NCBI RefSeq assembly: GCF_037893015.1
Contig: NC_133666.1
Location: 617,754,974-617,818,973 of the forward strand
Origin: Macrotis lagotis
Lineage: Eukaryota; Chordata; Mammalia; Peramelemorphia; Peramelidae
Reading direction: 5' to 3'
Length of the DNA stretch: 64,000 nucleotides
Shown: positions 60,550 to 64,000 of the stretch, piece by piece
Layout of the letters: every line of letters starts with the position of its first letter
How positions within the stretch are numbered: the first letter of the stretch is position 1
Made by a program: the position numbers and the translations under genes
The notes under the pieces: generated by a model
Seen by the model: the letters and a program-made list of their open reading frames with translations, nothing else
Databases searched by the model: none
Told to the model about the DNA's origin: nothing

Positions 60550-60884
60550 AGGCTTGACTTGGCAAAAAAATGACATCTTCACATGGGATAGGAATTAAAG
60601 AGATGGTGAGGGGAGGCACCTGAATGATTTGAAACAAGAGGGAACTCTTAAATAATAGCCTTAATCTTTGAAGTAGAGACCAAGACATAAGACAATAAGG
60701 CTAAGAAGTGCCATGGAAGACTTGAGAAGGGATAAATAAGTTTGAAATAGTCATTGTGGTGACCAATTAAGTCAAACAATTAAGGAGGCATAAAAGTTAC
60801 CTTGCTATAATATGTATCCAGTGGAGATTATCGAGCATAAATTTATAACTAGTCCAACCAGCATGGTTTTGTGATTTTTCAGTT

Positions 60885-61105
60885 GTTTCACTTGTTTTTC
60901 AGTCTTGTCTGACTGTGATCATTTTGGGAGTTTACTTGGCAAAGGTACTGCAGGGATTTTCCATTTCCTTCTCCAGCTCATTTTGCAGATAAAGAATTGA
61001 GGCAAACTGAGTTAAATGATTTAGCCAGGACCTCACAGCTAGTAAATGTCTGAGGCCTCTGAGCTCCAGATCTAACATTCTATCCACTGAGCCACCTGGT
61101 TTAAA
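60885..61105 (-). repeat. Long-form marsupial CORE-SINE, antisense
   Basis: TCAGTCTTGTCTGACTGTGA, GGCAAAGGTACTGCAGGG, TTTCCTTCTCCAGCTCA to TATCCACTGAGCCACC. Confidence 0.9.
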
Positions 61106-61275
61106 TCATCATATTGTAGCCAGTCTACTGATATAAGAATATTTAAGCATACATTTATTGATGGGTTCTGTTCCCAATCATTCTTATCAAAATATGCAGA
61201 GACATTTTAATTATCTGTTTATTATATATTCAGAGGGTAGTCCCATAGTGTACAAAAATCAATGGGCTCCTTAGG

Positions 61276-61435
61276 GGTGGCAGATGGGGCAGTGGATAGA
61301 GCACCAGCCCTGGAGTCAGGAGTACCTGAGTTCAAATCCAGCCTCAGACATTATTAATTATTAAATTACCTAGCTGTGTGGCCTTGGGCAAGTCATTTAA
61401 CTCCATGGCCTTGCAAAAACCTAAAAAAAAAAAAA
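61276..61435 (+). repeat. Marsupial CORE-SINE with target-site duplication
   Basis: GGGGTGGCAGATGGGGCAGT to CTTGCAAAAACC plus poly(A); AAAAATCAATGG flanks it on both sides (61255 and 61432). Confidence 0.92.
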
Positions 61436-62582
61436 ATCAATGGAATAACATTTTTAACAACCTAGTAAAGTCTTTAATTACACCTTCAGGATGGGTATAG
61501 TAGAATTTTACAGAGATCAAAGGGAAAGGGAAAGATTTATTCATCAAAGAATCAATTGCAGAAAGAGAAGATCTACATCCAATAAAATTATAAACTGAAA
61601 ACTGGCATGTCAACCTGGAATTTTGCAGGTAGGGTAGGAACTAACCAGATAGCACTAGGGCTGCAACTCAGCTTGATTTTTGCAGACTCTAACTAGTTGA
61701 TGTGACAAGCTATTTTAATAAAATGGTCATAAAAACAATCCAGAAAAATTCTACTAAAGTGGGATGATGAGTCTTTCCATATTTTGTTGATAAGTTTGCA
61801 GAAGGCTATTGTCTGTGGCTAGGATTATACACATGGAGCCTTTTCTAGCATGGTATAACTATCTGAATATATGCTCTTTATCTTTCCAAAAGTGAGCATC
61901 AATTCCATGCCATGATGAGGCAAAGTTGTAGAACTTCCTGGAGGAAATGAACACCTTTTAATAATTGTACTCAGTAAAATATACTAATGGGAATTTCTTA
62001 GAAAACAGGAGTATAAATGTAATAGATACACAGAATTAAATCATACATTGGCAAATAGGAATTTTTTTGGTAGAAGGGCAATGTAGATGTTGATCAAAAT
62101 GGGAATGAATTCAGTCCAATAATTACTTTTCAAGAAGAACTCAGCTTCAACACTTCATAGAAATGTATGCATTCCATGGTCAAGCAGAGAAGACAAAAGT
62201 GAAATGAGCAGAGTTAAGATTCTTAAGAAAAGATACACAAATATAAATTTTTAGGGGTGGGGTGGGGAGTGGAAATGTATGCTACAATTTACATGTTAAA
62301 TACTTCTGGGAAGAGAGGACAGGACACACAAGATATTTTGCCCTGAATCCTTTTTCAAGGGAGTCAGATCCCCCAAAAAATGAGTTTTGAGAAAGAGAAA
62401 GAAAATGCTACTGAGAGAGGTGGAAGAGAAGTGGGGGGGAACCCTCAGAATCAAGACCCCAACTTTTTCTTCTTTTAATATAATAATAGTTAACATATAA
62501 TTCTTATAAGGTTTGCAAAGCATTTATGTTATCACATTTAAGCCTTAACTTCAATATTAAACATAGGCTACCATGTGAGCAT
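61436..62582. other. Non-coding stretch, nothing recognised
   Basis: AT-rich, no exon signals; short frames only. Confidence 0.4.
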
Positions 62583-62750
62583 TTCTTTTTTTTAATTATG
62601 CTTATTTTATTTTTGTACAAATGATGTTTTTTAAATATATTATTAAGTTTTCTTGTTTAAGAGTAAACATAATACCCCCTCCCCCAAAATATAGACCCTC
62701 ATGAGCAATAAAGGAAAGAAGAAAAAATTAAAATTAAAAAAATAATAAAA

Positions 62751-63457
62751 ATAATAGGTGGCACAGTGGACAGAGCACCAGCCTCAGAGTCAGGAGCACC
62801 CATGCTCAAATCCGGCATCCAACAATCACCCAGCTGTGCAACCCTGGACAAACCACTCCAACCCCATTGACCTATAAAAACCAAAAAAAACAAAAAAAAT
62901 AATAATAATAATAATAAATAAAATAGAGGTGGCCAGGTGGTGCAGTGGACAGAGCATGGGCCCCAGAGTCAGGAGCACCCATGCTCAAATCTCGCTCTGG
63001 ACACCCAGCAATCACCCAGCTGTGCAACCCTGGGCAAGCTACCCCAACCCCATTGACCTGCAAAAACCAAAAAAACCCAAACCAAACCAAAATAAAATAA
63101 AAATAATATTAGAATAATAATAATAATAATAATAATAATAGAATAGTGATGGCCAGGTGGCATAATGGACAAAGCACCGGCCCCAGAGTCAGGAGCACCG
63201 GGGTCCAAATCTGGCCTCAGGCACCCAACAATCACCCAGCTGTGCAGCCCAGGCAAGCCACCCCAAACCCATTGACCTGCAAAAAAAAATAATAATAATA
63301 ATAAAATAGGGGTGGCCAAGTGGTGCAGTGGACAGAGCACCAGTCCCAGAGTCAGGAGCACCTGGGTCCAAATTCAGCATCAGACACCCAACAATCGCCC
63401 AGCTGTGTGGCCCGGGTAAGCCACCCAACCCTATCTGTCTTGCAAACCCCACCCCAA

Positions 63458-63500
<43 letters not shown>
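62751..63500 (+). repeat. Tandem array of four SINE monomers separated by (AAT)n
   Basis: Monomers at about 62756-62880, 62930-63070, 63150-63285 and 63308-63455 each end in an A-rich tail that runs into an AAT microsatellite. All four share GTGGACAGAGCA-type heads, CAGAGTCAGGAGCACC and CAACAATC(A/G)CCCAGCTGTG, variants not seen in the dispersed SINEs of the window. A fifth, decayed relative is at 63713-63838. Confidence 0.9.
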
Positions 63501-63506
<6 letters not shown>

Positions 63507-63712
63507 AATGTGCTTCAGTCTGTGTTCGAACACCACCAGCTCTATCATGGGTGGAACACATTGTTTAGGATAAGTCCATCACAAAAGCTATTTCCATATT
63601 TTTCCACTGTTGCCATTGCTGACCACAACTCCCTCCATTTTTGTACTTCCCCACTACCATACACTATATTTTCTCTCTCCTTTCACTCTGTCCCTCTTCT
63701 TAAATGTGCTGT

Positions 63713-63838
63713 AGGGTAGCTGAGTGCACCAGCCCTGGGGCCAAGAGGCCCTGAGCCCACATACTACCCCTAAGGCCCAGCAACCACCTGGCCCTATGGT
63801 CCCGGACAGGCCATCCAATCCCAGCCCCTTGCAACAAA
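63713..63838 (+). repeat. Diverged fifth SINE copy
   Basis: GGGTAGCTGAGTGCACCAGC, GGGGCCAAGAGGCCCTGAG and CAGCAACCACCTGGCCC follow the SINE layout with many changes and a shortened head. Confidence 0.6.
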
Positions 63839-64000
63839 ATGTGTTATATCTGACTGCTCTCCCCAGTGGTCCACCCTCTCTTCCATCACTCACACCCCCC
63901 CTTCCCCCAGTCCCCCTTCTCTCCTTACTCTAGATATCTAATACCCCATTGAGTATATATACTGTTTCCTCTCCAAGCCACCTCTGATGAGAGCAAGTGT

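Larger units (their letters stand above)
57480..60840 (+). repeat. Long copy of the unnamed old repeat, split by L1 and SINE
   Basis: Host segments: about 57480-58781, 60041-60396 and 60536-60840. Marker blocks include GACACTGTACTAAGCTCTG, GGGCTTTAAATTCTAAATG, GATGAGGGCCTGTACCAAGG, CTGTTTTGGACATGTTGAG, GAGATTATCCAATTTAAG and ATTAGATTTGGCAATTAAG, in an order shared with the copies at 9-15 kb. No open frame, so perhaps a non-coding LINE 3' region or a structured non-coding repeat. Confidence 0.55.
62583..64000 (-). mobile_element. Antisense LINE-type element split by a SINE array
   Basis: Segments 62583-62750, 63500-63712 and 63841-64000 look like one T- and C-rich antisense element: CATAATACCCCCTCCCCC, then TGCTTCAGTCTGTGTTCGAA and CACCACCAGCTCTATCATGG, then CCCCCAGTCCCCCTTCTC, TAGATATCTAATACCCCATTG and GATGAGAGCAAGTGT. 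These runs are familiar from marsupial LINEs; the exact family is uncertain. The window ends within it. Confidence 0.5.

Noticed and set aside
62751-63500. Regularly spaced repeats that could suggest a CRISPR-like array
   Set aside because: Units are SINEs with A-rich tails and AAT microsatellites in a vertebrate context; spacers are simple sequence.

Overview
The window looks like marsupial nuclear DNA. It is AT-rich and intron-like, and it is packed with tRNA-derived CORE-SINEs of the marsupial Mar1/WSINE1 type, marsupial-type LINE-1 sequence, old MIR, L2 and CR1/L3 fragments and a few DNA-transposon relics. I cannot tell the species. Nothing bacterial or viral in the free-living sense is present, and there are no tRNA, rRNA or CRISPR loci.

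The genic backbone is part of a KRAB zinc-finger (KRAB-ZNF) cluster. One copy looks intact: KRAB-A exon near 20.3 kb, KRAB-B exon near 20.7 kb and a long finger exon at 21.45-23.04 kb, with 14 complete C2H2 fingers. Three relics of the same family surround it: 8.78-9.22 kb (KRAB-A, then KRAB-B fused to a finger), 37.56-37.65 kb (one finger) and 46.43-53.55 kb (KRAB-A, KRAB-B and finger exon, all in order but dead). Two CpG-dense blocks (10.35-11.28 kb and about 28.0-29.2 kb), each with ETS-type motifs and a splice donor, are the likely promoters and untranslated first exons of the intact gene and of a second transcript. A processed USP12 pseudogene lies at 38.69-40.65 kb, split by a SINE with a clear target-site duplication.

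The rest is layered mobile DNA. The main pieces are an L1 3' half at 4.39-7.19 kb, L1 3' ends at 34.08-35.5 kb, a CR1/L3 LINE at 32.84-34.03 kb and again at 53.8-54.48 kb, a solo ERV1-type LTR at 41.05-41.86 kb, an old LTR-like element at about 12.5-14.38 kb, a 5' L1 fragment (5' UTR plus ORF1 start) at 58.78-60.04 kb inside an unnamed old repeat, and a tandem SINE/AAT array at 62.75-63.48 kb.

The most unusual structure is at 50.2-53.4 kb. A pogo-type DNA transposon sits in the tail of an L2 element with a TA duplication. Its middle carries a block of about 511 bp that is an inverted, roughly 95% identical copy of the dead zinc-finger exon plus the SINE inside it, whose source lies only 1.8 kb downstream. 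The result is a chimeric transposon and a long inverted repeat that could fold into a hairpin if transcribed.
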